Assembly (NCBI GenBank): GCA_964637515.1
Contig: CAZWUI010000005.1
Coordinates: forward strand, 29,662 to 93,661
DNA length: 64,000 bases
Direction of reading: 5' to 3'
Source of the DNA: RGIG4097 sp964637515
Lineage (GTDB): Bacteria > Bacillota > Clostridia > Christensenellales > CAG-917
Shown: piece after piece, positions 8,306-16,198 of the stretch
Numbering within the stretch: position 1 is the first letter of the stretch
Layout of the letters: every line of letters starts with the position of its first letter
Made by a program: the position numbers and the translations under genes
Notes under the pieces: model-generated
What the model saw: only the letters and a program-made list of their open reading frames with translations
Database searches by the model: none
Told to the model about the DNA's origin: nothing

Positions 8306-10063
8306 ATGAAAACAAAAAAACTGCTTATCATTTTCCTATGCGCCCTTTTGATAGCCACTTTTGCGGTGGGATTTTCCGCTTGCAACAAGGATAAAAAAGA
8401 GGAGGGACCCTCCGAGCAGGAGTTGAGAAATTCCGCTTGCATCGACCTGACCGTCGCTATTCTGGGCAGACTGGATTCAAACTGGGGCGGACTTCTTAAC
8501 GACGAGCAGATACACGCACTCAAAAACGGCGGGGATTATATTTTGTCTTACGAATGGACGAATTTCTTCGTGGGTGCGGTGAAGTCAAGCGGAGTGCAGA
8601 CTGCAAAAATCACGAAAGCAACCGACTTCATTAAATCCGATGACGGTGCGAAAATCTTTGCGGACGAACTTGACGTGAATGCCATTGCAAAACTCATGCG
8701 CGAAATCGGCGTGACTTCGGACGACGCGAAGAATATCGCATTCGACCTGTCCCGCTCTCTCGTCACCGACTCGGACGGAGTTTTCGCGAGAACGATTGAG
8801 AGAATAGATACAATTCCGGTCAGTGCGACCGCACGTGCAAACGCTGTCGAAGTCAAAGAAGAATGCAACAATAGTCTTTCGTCTTTGTCGTCTGTGACCT
8901 CGAAAAAGAATGAAATTGCGACTTCTCTTGACAATGCGTCGAACGGACTCAAAGCGTTGTTCGCATTTGCCTACAAGGCGGCGGATTTGCTCGCAGGGGA
9001 CGAAAATTTCGTGAACAAAATCTCTTCAGGCACTTTGAGCGGTGTGTCTATGGACGAAATCGTGACATATCTCAACGGTGTAAATTCGTCCGTGCAAGAA
9101 CTCGAAAGCGTTTTGACCGACTCGGAAGTCGGCAAAATCAATTCCGCTCTCAAACTCGTCAACGACAATTTGAGCGTTGCAATTTTCGCAAACGATACCG
9201 TTAATTCTTTCGTTGGCGGCTTGAATACCGCTTATATGGCGGCAGGCTATTTGCCTACGATTTGCGACTTGTTCGACGTGGTGTCAGAAACCGTCCTGAC
9301 CAAAAATCTCGAAGGTACGACAAAAGAATATCAGACAATCGCGGACTTCATCACCGTCAATTCCGGGGAAGAGTATGCGGTAAAAGATAACGAGGCAAAC
9401 AACAACGTGCTTGCAATCCGTGCGATGCTTTTCGCACTCGGCGTGAACCCCTATCTTAAAGATAGCAATCCGACGAAATATAGCGAGCAAGTCGTGGCGG
9501 CAAAGAATAAAGCAAAAGAACTTTTTGATGAGTTTGCAAGCAAGAGTGACGGCGCATACGAGAAAGAAATCATCTTCATCTATTTGAGCGGTGCGGTCAA
9601 TCAAAAAGACTTAGAAAAAGTGCTTGGTGACGGCGTAACCGTCAAAAAAGTTGGGGAGTTGCTCCAAAAAGACTTGGCACTCACCATATTCAAAAACGCT
9701 TATAAAAAGTATTCTGCGGGGGATAAAACTGCATACAACACCGTCCGCGACTCCGCAAGAACTCTCGTAAAATATTATACGGGGGATGAAAACGCAATTT
9801 TGCCCGATACGCTCACTTCTGCTTGGTATGGTGAAGTCGTGAAAGGCACCAAAGAAAAGATGCAAGAAGAATTTGCGCTCGTGTTGCCCGCAGTGAAAGC
9901 GGATCTCAAAAATTGGTATATCGACTTCTTGTTTGAAAACGCATTCGATGCACTCGTGGACGTGGCCGTCGAAAGCCCTGTCAAACTTGCAGACGAGAAT
10001 TATAATGCACTCGTTGAGAAAATCGAAAACGCCGCAAGTCTTATGACTCCGCAGGCGGAATAG
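8306..10063 (+). CDS. Predicted lipoprotein, exporter-associated
   Basis: A 585-residue secreted lipoprotein of unknown function. A KTKK start, a hydrophobic stretch (6-24) and a lipobox FSAC with the modified Cys at residue 26 are visible; an acidic/lysine linker follows. The rest is mostly helical with many Ser, Asn and Lys and no enzyme motif that I recognise. The gene begins one base after the permease stop, so it is very probably co-transcribed and may be the extracytoplasmic partner or cargo of the transporter. No repeat structure was detected by eye. Confidence 0.8.
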   Translation: MKTKKLLIIFLCALLIATFAVGFSACNKDKKEEGPSEQELRNSACIDLTVAILGRLDSNWGGLLNDEQIHALKNGGDYILSYEWTNFFVGAVKSSGVQTAKITKATDFIKSDDGAKIFADELDVNAIAKLMREIGVTSDDAKNIAFDLSRSLVTDSDGVFARTIERIDTIPVSATARANAVEVKEECNNSLSSLSSVTSKKNEIATSLDNASNGLKALFAFAYKAADLLAGDENFVNKISSGTLSGVSMDEIVTYLNGVNSSVQELESVLTDSEVGKINSALKLVNDNLSVAIFANDTVNSFVGGLNTAYMAAGYLPTICDLFDVVSETVLTKNLEGTTKEYQTIADFITVNSGEEYAVKDNEANNNVLAIRAMLFALGVNPYLKDSNPTKYSEQVVAAKNKAKELFDEFASKSDGAYEKEIIFIYLSGAVNQKDLEKVLGDGVTVKKVGELLQKDLALTIFKNAYKKYSAGDKTAYNTVRDSARTLVKYYTGDENAILPDTLTSAWYGEVVKGTKEKMQEEFALVLPAVKADLKNWYIDFLFENAFDALVDVAVESPVKLADENYNALVEKIENAASLMTPQAE

Positions 10064-10073
10064 GAGATAAATT

Positions 10074-10910
10074 ATGGCACTCTTCAAACTCAAAAAGAAG
10101 GTCGTAGAAGGCATTGACAAAATGCTCAAAGACGACAGATTGTTGCAACTCATCGCACCCCTTCCCGACGTCGAAAAGGGCAAGAAGTTTTTGTTTATCG
10201 GACCGCACCCCGACGATATAGAAATAGGCGCAGGTGCAACTCTCGTCAAACTTGCACGCATGGGCAAAAACATCAAAATGCTCGTTTGCACGGACGGCGG
10301 AGCAGGCACTGCCGATCCTGCGATAACCGCAGAGCAAGTCGCTCAAACAAGACTTAATGAGTGCAAAAATGCGGTTTCATCCTTGAATACGAACGGAAAC
10401 GTTGAATTTGAACGCCTTAACTTCGAGGACGGCGGGCCCTACTCCGAACAAGATCTTGCGGTCGAAATCGGCAGAGTTATTTACGAATACGCTCCCGACG
10501 TCATTTTCTGTCCCGACCCCCATCTCCCCACCGAAACGCACCCCGACCACTTGAAGTGCGGACGTGCAACGAATACCGCTCTTTTCATCTCTAGTTATCG
10601 TATCGTCGCAGAGCGCAACGGACTGAAACTCGATCCCGAAAAGATCAAGGCAAATCACGTGATTGCATACTACTACACCCACCGTGCGAATACCTTTGTG
10701 GAATTCACCGACGACGACCAACTCAAACAAATCGAACTCATGAAATGCCATGCGTCGCAAATGTCTCCCGCACTTGCGGAAGGACAGGCGCTCTATCTTG
10801 CGCTTCGTGCAAATCGTATGGGCGCACAGGCCGGCGTCAAGCAGGCGGAAGGATTTTTCGTCGAAGCACCTATGCACCAACACTGCGTGACGGAGTCTAA
10901 CGCTTGGTGA
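10074..10910 (+). CDS. PIG-L family deacetylase
   Basis: Zn-dependent N-acetyl-sugar deacetylase fold (LmbE/PIG-L), 278 residues. The metal motif is GPHPDDIEIGAGAT, with His45 and Asp48 as ligands, and the second His motif is ETHPDHLKCGR around residue 160. The protein has no signal peptide, so it acts in the cytoplasm, for example on GlcNAc conjugates. It is the fourth gene after the exporter promoter, 10 bases downstream of the lipoprotein, with GGAG before the start. A bacillithiol-type role (BshB) is possible, but no bshA or bshC is nearby, so the substrate is left open. Confidence 0.88.
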   Translation: MALFKLKKKVVEGIDKMLKDDRLLQLIAPLPDVEKGKKFLFIGPHPDDIEIGAGATLVKLARMGKNIKMLVCTDGGAGTADPAITAEQVAQTRLNECKNAVSSLNTNGNVEFERLNFEDGGPYSEQDLAVEIGRVIYEYAPDVIFCPDPHLPTETHPDHLKCGRATNTALFISSYRIVAERNGLKLDPEKIKANHVIAYYYTHRANTFVEFTDDDQLKQIELMKCHASQMSPALAEGQALYLALRANRMGAQAGVKQAEGFFVEAPMHQHCVTESNAW

Positions 10911-10926
10911 GTCCGACGTCGTTCGC

Positions 10927-11058
10927 TTGACAATATCGCAATAGTATAATATCATATATACGCAATCCCAAACGATGAGCATTCGGAGTGTAAGACGGCG
11001 TGAATAAGAATGATTACGATTTTTCTATGCCACCGTTTTACGCGGTGGCTTTTGTTTT
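10927..11058 (+). promoter_or_regulatory. Promoter and terminator-like leader of the TM1266-ABC operon
   Basis: TTGACA (10927-10932), 17-base spacer, TATCAT (10950-10955). About 75 bases further on a hairpin with stem GCCACCG/CGGTGGC (11029-11035 and 11043-11049) is followed by TTTTGTTTT, in front of the GAGG and ATG of the regulator gene. Such a hairpin between promoter and first gene looks like an attenuator. I cannot match the leader to a known riboswitch. A GTG at 11000, in frame with the regulator, reads through the hairpin. Confidence 0.6.
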
Positions 11059-11071
11059 AAGTGAGGTATTT

Positions 11072-11320
11072 ATGAAAAGAATAGGTGTTGTAGGTATGGT
11101 TGTTTCGGGGGACAGAAGCGTGTCTGTCGAACTGCAAAAAGTGTTGAGTGAATTCGGTGATATTATCGTCGGCAGAATGGGCGTGCCTCGCGGCGGTGTC
11201 AATACCATTGCGCTCATCGTCGAAGGGAGTGTGGAACGCATCTCGGCACTCACGGGTAGACTCGGAAAATTTCCCGAAGTGTCGGTGAAATCCGCCGTGA
11301 CTTCGATTGAAATCGAATAG
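11072..11320 (+). CDS. TM1266-family regulator (iron-only hydrogenase system)
   Basis: Small 82-residue protein with KRIGVVGMVVSGD at the start and GDIIVGRMGVPRGG in the middle, both characteristic of the TM1266 family. These ferredoxin-like-fold proteins resemble the ligand domain of NikR and are usually found beside [FeFe]-hydrogenase maturation genes, from which the name comes. There is no DNA-binding domain. The start at 11072 has GAGG nine bases upstream; a GTG at 11000 would add 24 residues that overlap the leader hairpin. It lies 9 bases ahead of an ABC importer, which suggests it senses or controls what that importer brings in (inference). Confidence 0.85.
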   Translation: MKRIGVVGMVVSGDRSVSVELQKVLSEFGDIIVGRMGVPRGGVNTIALIVEGSVERISALTGRLGKFPEVSVKSAVTSIEIE

Positions 11321-11329
11321 GAGAACAAT

Positions 11330-12343
11330 ATGAAAAAATTTTTATCCATAATTCTTGCGCTCGTGCTGTGTGCGTGCGCGATAAGTTTCGTCGCTTGCAA
11401 CGACGGCAACTCTGGACAACCCGAAAACTCTATCGGCAATGCATACGTGCAGTATGTTGCGGACGGCAATCAAGCGGCAACCTTGCTTTCTAGCGGGAAG
11501 GTCGATTTTATCGTAGTCGGTGAGCCTGCGGCAAGCGCGCAGAAAAACAGACTATCTCTCAACGCGGAGCTCAATATGCAAACGGCATACGCAGAAAAAA
11601 GCGGTGCTAGCAACTATCCGCAAGCGGGTATATTCGTCAAGTCCGCTCTTGCAGGGGACGAAAGTTTTATGAGCGCTCTCTTCACTGCTCTCCAACAAAA
11701 TAAAAACTGGGTGGCGGACAACAAAGCAAACGTTACGGCGGAGGCGAAAAAGTTGTATGAAAGCGCGGTTTTCCCTGCGGTAGCGGTGCCACGCTGCGCA
11801 ATCAACGGAACTAAACTTGATGAAAACGGTCGCGCGGACGTGCTTACTTTCTTGAAAAACGTTATGCCCAAAGATGCAGAAAACAACGCTATAGATTGGG
11901 ATGCTTGCAGTGATAAACTCTTCGACGTAGTGCTGTCTACCGCAAACGATAATCTTCGTTTCACCGCACCCGAAGGCACCCCCGCACTTGCAATGCTAAC
12001 ACTTGCGACCAACAACCAAAAAATAGACGGCAAAACCGTTGAATACGAAGTGGTTTCTCCGTCCAATATCGCAAGCGAAATGGCGGCGGGAAAGAGCGAT
12101 ATAGTCATCATGCCCGTCAATGCGGGTGCAAACTTGATCCGTCAAGGCAAAGATTACAAACTCGTCAGCGTGGCGGTGGACGGAAGTCTTTATATGGTCG
12201 GCAACACGGCGGACGGCGGTGAAATCTCTTTCGGCGACCTTGTCGGGAAGAAGATTGCTTGTATCGGCAAATCCGCAACCCCCGGTCTTGTATTCCGCTA
12301 CGTGATGAAAGCAAACGGTATCACCCTTGAAGATATTGACTAA
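11330..12343 (+). CDS. ABC substrate-binding lipoprotein, circularly permuted
   Basis: Binding protein of 337 residues in the NMT1/SsuA-like (COG0715) class. The signal peptide ends at FVAC (Cys23). The halves are in swapped order. Residues 39-206 match what is normally the C-terminal part (VQYVADGNQAATLLSSGKVDF, here split: repeat of 'SGKVDFIVVGEPAASA', then VAVPRCAING). Residues 209-337 match the normal N-terminal part (RFTAPEGTPALAML, DIVIMPVNAGANL, GKKIACIGKSATPG). The protein stops at GITLEDID, which in relatives runs directly into the segment found here at residue 39. Length is normal for the family. It is followed with no gap by the permease gene. The substrate is unknown. Confidence 0.88.
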   Translation: MKKFLSIILALVLCACAISFVACNDGNSGQPENSIGNAYVQYVADGNQAATLLSSGKVDFIVVGEPAASAQKNRLSLNAELNMQTAYAEKSGASNYPQAGIFVKSALAGDESFMSALFTALQQNKNWVADNKANVTAEAKKLYESAVFPAVAVPRCAINGTKLDENGRADVLTFLKNVMPKDAENNAIDWDACSDKLFDVVLSTANDNLRFTAPEGTPALAMLTLATNNQKIDGKTVEYEVVSPSNIASEMAAGKSDIVIMPVNAGANLIRQGKDYKLVSVAVDGSLYMVGNTADGGEISFGDLVGKKIACIGKSATPGLVFRYVMKANGITLEDID

Positions 12344-13108
12344 ATGAAAAGAGAAGTGGTGAAAAAAATCGCAGAAAACGTCTTGTACCCCTTGATTGCC
12401 TGCGGGCTAATCTTGGGGATTTGGGCTATCGTCGGGAAGGTGAAAAATAATCCTTTCGTCCTTCCTATGCCAAGCGTAGTGCTTGAAAAATTCTTCACGC
12501 TCGGCTCGTCGCAGGGATTTTGGGAGAGCGTAGGTTGGACGATTTTGCGCACGATCGAGAGTTTCGCCTTGTCCTTTGCATTTGCTCTGCTCCTTGCCGC
12601 ACTCGGCGGAATTTTCAGACCACTGCACAAAGTCGTATCCCCGATAGTTGCATTCCTACGCTCCGCTCCGACGGTGGCGGTCATTCTCGTGTTGTATGCG
12701 GTTATGTCCAACAAAGCGATGAGCGTAGTCGTCGGATTTTTGATTGCGTTTCCTGTGATGTACTCCGCTTTCTACACCGCTATAACGGGGGTTGATAAGG
12801 ACCTTATCGAAATGGCGGACTTGTACGGCGTGCGCACGGTAGACAAGGTGAAATCCATATATCTGCCTTGCATAGCGACGGTGCTTTTCGACACGAGCAA
12901 ATCCACGATTTCACTGACCTTGAAAGTGGTGGTGGCGGCGGAGATTCTATGCTCTGTTGCAAACACGATAGGGGACAAAATTCAGACCGCATACGCGACT
13001 TTCGACGTTGCGTATTTGCTTGCTTGGACGCTTGTCGCAATAACCTTCAGTTTTGTTTTGGAGGGTGTCGTAGCGATCATGAAAGCCATATGGGAGAGAG
13101 TGCGATGA
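12344..13108 (+). CDS. ABC transporter permease (SsuC/TauC type)
   Basis: Inner-membrane component of the importer, 254 residues with about six hydrophobic segments. The cytoplasmic coupling loop is ADLYGVRTVDKVKSIYLP (about residues 153-170), the form of the EAA motif found in the SsuC/TauC/ThiX group. The start codon follows the stop of the binding-protein gene directly, and its own stop overlaps the ATPase start by 4 bases, so the three components are translationally coupled. Members of this group carry sulfonates, nitrate, thiamine precursors and similar small molecules; nothing in the sequence narrows it further. Confidence 0.92.
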   Translation: MKREVVKKIAENVLYPLIACGLILGIWAIVGKVKNNPFVLPMPSVVLEKFFTLGSSQGFWESVGWTILRTIESFALSFAFALLLAALGGIFRPLHKVVSPIVAFLRSAPTVAVILVLYAVMSNKAMSVVVGFLIAFPVMYSAFYTAITGVDKDLIEMADLYGVRTVDKVKSIYLPCIATVLFDTSKSTISLTLKVVVAAEILCSVANTIGDKIQTAYATFDVAYLLAWTLVAITFSFVLEGVVAIMKAIWERVR

Positions 13109-13818
13109 CGAACATAAAAATCGAAAATTTGAAAGTTGCATACGGCGACAAACCGGTGTTTTCGGACTTCTCGACGGAGTTTGAAAGCGGAAAAATCAAC
13201 GTCATTCTTGGTGGCTCGGGGGTTGGAAAAACAACCCTTGTGAACGCAGTTGCGGGCATTGTAAACTACGACGGAAAGGTCTTTGGTGCGGACGTGAAAA
13301 AGTCGTACATTTTTCAAAAAGACAGGTTAATCCCTACGATTTCGGTATATAAAAACCTTGATTTGATATTAAAGAGCGTTTGCAAGGATAAGGCGGAGAG
13401 AAAGTCAAGGATTGAAAAAATGCTTGACGTGCTTGAAATTTTGGACGTCACCGACAAGCGTCCGACCGAGATAAGCGGGGGACAGGCGCAAAGAGTTTCT
13501 CTTGCTCGTGCCTATCTCTTTCCGTCCGAAATTTTGATAATGGACGAGCCGTTCAAAGCACTCGATACCGCGCTCAAATCTCGTCTTGTCAAAAACTTGA
13601 TTGCGCTAAATGCGGAGTCCCCTAGGACGATACTTTTCGTCACTCACGCAATAGACGAATGTTTGCTTTGTGCGGACAAGTTTATAGTGCTTGGCGGGAA
13701 ACCTGCAAATATAATTCTCGAAGGGCGGATTGAAAAACCCGCAAAGGATAGGTCGCTGTCAGATGATGAGTTGTCCGCAGTCAGAAAAGACTTGCTCGTC
13801 GCCCTTGAAAATTGCTAA
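13105..13818 (+). CDS. ABC transporter ATP-binding protein (SsuB/TauB type)
   Basis: ATPase of the importer, 237 residues. Walker A is GGSGVGKTTL, the signature EISGGQAQRVSLARAY, Walker B ILIMDEPFKALD, and the switch His lies in VTHAIDE. The DEPFKALD form is typical of SsuB/TauB/ThiZ-like importers. The start at 13105 forms an ATGA overlap with the permease stop; an open frame back to 12868 runs across the permease and is ignored. Last gene of the operon, followed by a terminator. Confidence 0.92.
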   Translation: MTNIKIENLKVAYGDKPVFSDFSTEFESGKINVILGGSGVGKTTLVNAVAGIVNYDGKVFGADVKKSYIFQKDRLIPTISVYKNLDLILKSVCKDKAERKSRIEKMLDVLEILDVTDKRPTEISGGQAQRVSLARAYLFPSEILIMDEPFKALDTALKSRLVKNLIALNAESPRTILFVTHAIDECLLCADKFIVLGGKPANIILEGRIEKPAKDRSLSDDELSAVRKDLLVALENC

Positions 13819-13833
13819 ATCTCATCCTCATCG

Positions 13834-13858
13834 TCCTCGCTTTTGGCGGGGATTTTTC
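13834..13858 (+). terminator. Terminator of the ABC importer operon
   Basis: Seven-base-pair stem TCCTCGC/GCGGGGA (one G-T pair), loop TTTTG, then TTTTT. It sits 16 bases after the ATPase stop. Confidence 0.7.
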
Positions 13859-13909
13859 TATCACAAAACTATTCGTGAGCAATATTAGCGCGCATAGGCG
13901 TATATTTGC

Positions 13910-13937
13910 TTGACATTGGGGAAAAATGTGTTATAAT
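13910..13937 (+). promoter_or_regulatory. Promoter of rpmE
   Basis: Consensus TTGACA (13910-13915), 16-base spacer ending in ATGTGT, consensus TATAAT (13932-13937). The leader is about 65 bases and contains ACGCGCAATCGGCGCGTGTG, a self-complementary stretch (CGCGC/GCGCG) whose role is unclear. Confidence 0.8.
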
Positions 13938-14007
13938 AAAGAAACTTTATGTCATATACGCGCAATCGGCGCGTGTGGGTGTAAAAATCAAAATTCGGAG
14001 AACAAAA

Positions 14008-14214
14008 ATGAAAGAAGGTATCCATCCCGAGTACCACACCGTGAACGTCATCTGCGCTTGCGGTCACACATTCCAAACCGGCACCACCAAAAAGTGCGAC
14101 GAACTCAGAGTAGAAATTTGCTCCAAATGCCATCCTTACTTCACCGGCAAACAAAAGCTGGTTGACACCGGTGGCCGTGTGGACAAGTTCAAAAAGAGAT
14201 ACAATCTCGATTAG
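14008..14214 (+). CDS. rpmE: 50S ribosomal protein L31
   Basis: Ribosomal large-subunit protein L31, 68 residues. The start at 14008 has CGGAG eight bases upstream, and the sequence from there (KEGIHPEYHTVNVICACGH) matches L31 exactly in layout. Cysteines in CACGH and CSKCHP form the zinc ribbon, so this is the Zn-containing form rather than the Zn-independent paralogue. It heads a translation-related cluster with the DUF1385-PrmC fusion and prfA, an order common in Clostridia. Confidence 0.96.
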   Translation: MKEGIHPEYHTVNVICACGHTFQTGTTKKCDELRVEICSKCHPYFTGKQKLVDTGGRVDKFKKRYNLD

Positions 14215-14224
14215 TTTGGAATCG

Positions 14225-14262
14225 AAATGCAGTTGCCGTAGTCGGAACTGCATTTTTGCTTT
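14225..14262 (+). terminator. Terminator or attenuator after rpmE
   Basis: Ten-base stem AAATGCAGTT/AACTGCATTT with an inner CCG/CGG helix, followed by TTTTTGCTTTTTT. The next gene starts 32 bases on with no clear promoter of its own, so the hairpin probably lowers rather than stops transcription into it. Confidence 0.8.
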
Positions 14263-14293
14263 TTTAGGGTAAAACGAGCGTTTCAGTGAGAAA

Positions 14294-16159
14294 ATGAGCA
14301 AGAAAAATAAGGCTGTCAAAAGAACTTCAATCGGCGGTCAAGCCGTCCTCGAAGGCGTTATGATGAAGGGCGCGACCGCTATCGCGACCGCAGTCCGCAC
14401 CGAGTCGGGAGATATCACCGTCGAAAGCGTGCGCACCAAATCCGCAAAGGACAAAAGCGCGTTTGCAAAACTTCCCTTCGTGAGAGGGGTGGTCAATCTC
14501 TGCACTCAACTCTACGAGGGTATGGGCATTTTGATGCGCTCCGCAGAGGTCTACGGCGATTTCGCAGAGCCGAGCGAGTTCGAGAAACAAGTCGCAAAAA
14601 AGTTCAAAATCAACCCCATGAATATTCTTATGGGTTTTTCGCTCATTCTCGGCATCGTGCTTGCGGTAGGTCTTTTCGTGGTGCTTCCCAACGTGGTCGC
14701 ATCCGCTCTTTTCAAGATCGACGCACTTGCAAATTCGTCGTTGTCGAGCCTGTGGTATAGCCTCATTGAAAGTGCGGTTATGCTCGTCATTTTTACCTTG
14801 TACATAGTCCTCGTCAGTATCATGAAAGACATACGCAGAGTCTTCATGTATCACGGCGCGGAGCACAAAGTCATCAACTGTTACGAACACGGTCTCGACC
14901 TCACCGTCGAGAATGCAAAAAAAATGAGCCGTCAACACAGCCGTTGCGGGACGACGTTTATGTTCTTGGTCATCATGGTCAGCATAATCGTGTTTGCATT
15001 CGTCAACTGGGGACTCAGCGACTTGCCCGAAATCGGAGAGTGGTTCACTTCTCAAAGCAAGGGCGTACAGGGACTCGTCAGAGTGCCTATCAAACTTTTG
15101 TTTATCCCTGTCGTAGCGGGCATATCCTACGAGATATTGAAACTTCTTGCAAAATCCGACGCTCTTCCCGTGCGTATACTTCGCTCACCCGGTATGGCAC
15201 TCCAACTCCTCACCACGCGCGAACCCGACGACAGTATGCTCGAAGTCAGTCTGACTGCGTTCAAGACGGTGCAGGCAATGGATGCGGATCCGTCCTATCC
15301 CACGAGAAAATTCGACATAAAAATGCCCGTTCCCGTTGCAAGAAAGAGAATTGCGGAAACCGCACCTACTGCGGACGAAAGCGATATTGATTGGATTTTG
15401 GTGGAAGTCACCGGCAAAAAACGCGGTGAAGTGCAAAATCTGTCCCATATATCCGCCACCGAATACGAAAACGCTATGAAAATTGCGGAGAAGATGAAGG
15501 ACGGCGCACCCTTGCAATACGCACTCGGCTACACCGAATTTTACGGAATCAAAATCGTTGTCAATTCATCCGTGCTTATCCCCCGTCCCGAGACCGAAGA
15601 ACTCGTCGAAAAGGCAATTGCGGTCGTCAAGGAAAAGAGCGAAAACGGAAAAGTCGGCGTGCTCGATTTGTGTACGGGGAGCGGTGCTATCGCAGTCGCT
15701 ATCGCCAAAAATACGAACGCAAACGTCAGTGCTTGCGACGTGAGCGTAGGCGCGGTGGACGTCGCTCTTGCAAACTCCGTGAATACCGGTGTCAGAGTGG
15801 ACTTCTCAAACGGCGATATGTGGGGAGCGGTGGCGCACAAACGTTTCGACGTCATCGTGTCAAATCCTCCGTATATCCCGACGGACGACGTGTCGAAACT
15901 CGACGTCAAAGTGAAAGATTTTGAACCGACTCTCGCTCTCGACGGCGACAAGGACGGCTTGAAATTCTACCGCATTATTGCGGACGGACTCGACGAGCAT
16001 CTCGAAGAAAACGGCGTGCTTTTGCTCGAATTCGGAATAGGCCAAACGGATAATATCAAAGAGATTTTCGCAGGTTACGACGTGGAAGTATTCAAGGATA
16101 TGGAAGGACTCGACCGCATTGCAGTAGTCCGCAGAAAATCCGCTCATCAAACTCTTTAA
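14294..16159 (+). CDS. prmC: DUF1385 membrane domain fused to PrmC methyltransferase
   Basis: Bifunctional protein of 621 residues. Residues 10-315 are a DUF1385 (YqhQ-like) domain, starting GGQAVLEGVMMKG, with HGAEHKVINCYEHG in the middle and four or so membrane segments (about 112-140, 150-175, 215-235, 265-285). Residues 335-621 are PrmC/HemK, which methylates the GGQ glutamine of release factors: DLCTGSGAIAVAIA is the SAM loop (about 457) and SNPPYIP the catalytic motif (about 525). The target gene prfA follows 39 bases later. Fusion of the two is known in some clostridia (established knowledge, recalled); tethering PrmC to the membrane is the unexplained consequence. Confidence 0.92.
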   Translation: MSKKNKAVKRTSIGGQAVLEGVMMKGATAIATAVRTESGDITVESVRTKSAKDKSAFAKLPFVRGVVNLCTQLYEGMGILMRSAEVYGDFAEPSEFEKQVAKKFKINPMNILMGFSLILGIVLAVGLFVVLPNVVASALFKIDALANSSLSSLWYSLIESAVMLVIFTLYIVLVSIMKDIRRVFMYHGAEHKVINCYEHGLDLTVENAKKMSRQHSRCGTTFMFLVIMVSIIVFAFVNWGLSDLPEIGEWFTSQSKGVQGLVRVPIKLLFIPVVAGISYEILKLLAKSDALPVRILRSPGMALQLLTTREPDDSMLEVSLTAFKTVQAMDADPSYPTRKFDIKMPVPVARKRIAETAPTADESDIDWILVEVTGKKRGEVQNLSHISATEYENAMKIAEKMKDGAPLQYALGYTEFYGIKIVVNSSVLIPRPETEELVEKAIAVVKEKSENGKVGVLDLCTGSGAIAVAIAKNTNANVSACDVSVGAVDVALANSVNTGVRVDFSNGDMWGAVAHKRFDVIVSNPPYIPTDDVSKLDVKVKDFEPTLALDGDKDGLKFYRIIADGLDEHLEENGVLLLEFGIGQTDNIKEIFAGYDVEVFKDMEGLDRIAVVRRKSAHQTL

Positions 16160-16198
16160 CAAATACTTAAACTTAATCGTTTATCATCAAGGTGTAAT

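Noticed and set aside
11072..12343. Idea of a TPP riboswitch controlling a thiamine-precursor importer.
   Set aside because: The leader lacks the conserved TPP elements (CUGAGA and the ACCUGA segment), so neither the riboswitch nor thiamine as substrate is supported.
11330..12343. Misassembly as the cause of the permuted binding protein.
   Set aside because: The signal peptide, the single uninterrupted frame, the proper stop, and the zero-gap permease start are all in place; a random join would be unlikely to preserve them. Read mapping should still be done.
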